Positions 6,597 through 6,738 of a stretch of DNA of 6,738 bases are shown in pieces. The notes below the pieces were generated by a model. That model ran no database searches, had not been told where the DNA came from, and saw only the letters and a program-made list of their open reading frames with translations. Made by a program: the position numbers and the translations under genes. The DNA comes from an uncultured Treponema sp. GTDB taxonomy: Bacteria > Spirochaetota > Spirochaetia > Treponematales > Treponemataceae. Numbering within the stretch: position 1 is the first letter of the stretch; every line of letters begins with the position of its first letter. The DNA is taken from positions 1 through 6,738 of the forward strand of contig CAMOEE010000141.1 in assembly GCA_946611835.1 (NCBI GenBank). The letters run 5' to 3'.

Positions 6597-6636
6597 GAGA
6601 AAATTCTGTTCACCTTGCGGCAAACAGAATTTTCTC
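6597..6636 (+). terminator. Second hairpin after glmS, possible terminator or mRNA-stabilising structure
   Basis: A perfect 14-bp stem, GAGAAAATTCTGTT (6597-6610) and AACAGAATTTTCTC (6623-6636), encloses a 12-nt loop. Only a weak pyrimidine run (TCTTT) follows, so termination here would be partial at best. Its loop begins with nearly the same octamer, TCNCCTTG, as the loop of the next hairpin. Confidence 0.6.
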
Positions 6637-6644
6637 TCTTTGCT

Positions 6645-6672
6645 AAAAACCGGTCTCCTTGCCGGTTTTTTT
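6645..6672 (+). terminator. Intrinsic terminator between glmS and the next gene
   Basis: AAAAACCGG (6645-6653) pairs perfectly with CCGGTTTTT (6662-6670) around an 8-nt loop, and the T run continues to 6672. The A run on the left would also allow it to work on the opposite strand. It ends 12 nt before the next start codon. Confidence 0.85.
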
Positions 6673-6684
6673 GATGGAGTTTTT

Positions 6685-6738
6685 ATGCGAATTTTATGTC
6701 TTGGCGACAGTATTATGCAGTACAATGATTTTTCGACC
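6685..6738 (+). CDS. N-terminus of a GDSL/SGNH-family hydrolase (continues beyond window)
   Basis: ATG 6685 is preceded by GGAG (6676-6679) at a 5-nt spacing and opens a frame that stays open for 18 codons to the right edge. It reads MRILCLGDSIMQYNDFST. A hydrophobic strand leading into GDS at residues 7-9 is the block I signature of SGNH hydrolases, where the Ser of GDS is the nucleophile. This family includes lipases, esterases and carbohydrate acetylesterases; the short visible part does not decide between them. No signal peptide is seen, so a cytoplasmic enzyme is more likely. No promoter is visible between the terminator and this start, because the gap is only 12 nt. Transcription either reads through from glmS or starts within the hairpin region. 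Confidence 0.65.
   Translation, partial: MRILCLGDSIMQYNDFST

Overview
The window looks like chromosomal DNA of a diderm bacterium of mixed GC content, most likely a spirochaete of the Treponema type. This is an inference from four things: the style of the MnmE and GlmS proteins, an envelope gene pair with Sec signal peptides, A/T-rich promoters, and heptanucleotide repeat blocks of a kind I recall from Treponema and Bacteroidetes genomes. No rRNA, tRNA, CRISPR array, transposase or phage gene is visible.

All genes are on the + strand. Positions 1-227 hold the 3' end of an unrecognised hydrophilic protein. Positions 223-349 hold a repeat block: four heptanucleotide units followed by a hairpin-rich stretch. 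Then comes mnmE (362-1837), a tRNA-modification GTPase with all its GTPase motifs and its C-terminal Cys. It carries an in-frame insertion of about 93 nt, bounded by two inverted four-unit blocks of the same heptamer.

A good sigma70-type promoter (1867-1895) drives a two-gene unit. The first gene (1925-3100) encodes a secreted protein with a helical/coiled-coil N-terminal part and a probable outer-membrane beta-barrel. The second (3087-4529) overlaps it by 14 nt. It encodes a signal peptide, a helical periplasmic domain, one transmembrane helix and a cytoplasmic HD-GYP-like domain whose catalytic HD and GYP residues are altered. The pair could link the outer membrane to a cytoplasmic, probably non-catalytic, c-di-GMP-type domain. 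A strong intrinsic terminator (4553-4586) ends the unit.

glmS (4632-6557) follows from its own short-leader promoter and encodes an intact glucosamine-6-phosphate synthase with about 32 extra residues in the glutaminase domain. Three consecutive hairpins lie behind it, the last a clear terminator. The window ends in the first 18 codons of a GDSL/SGNH-type hydrolase.

The most unusual items are the heptamer-bounded element inside mnmE, its partner block that supplies the stop codon of the preceding gene, and the barrel/degenerate HD-GYP pair.
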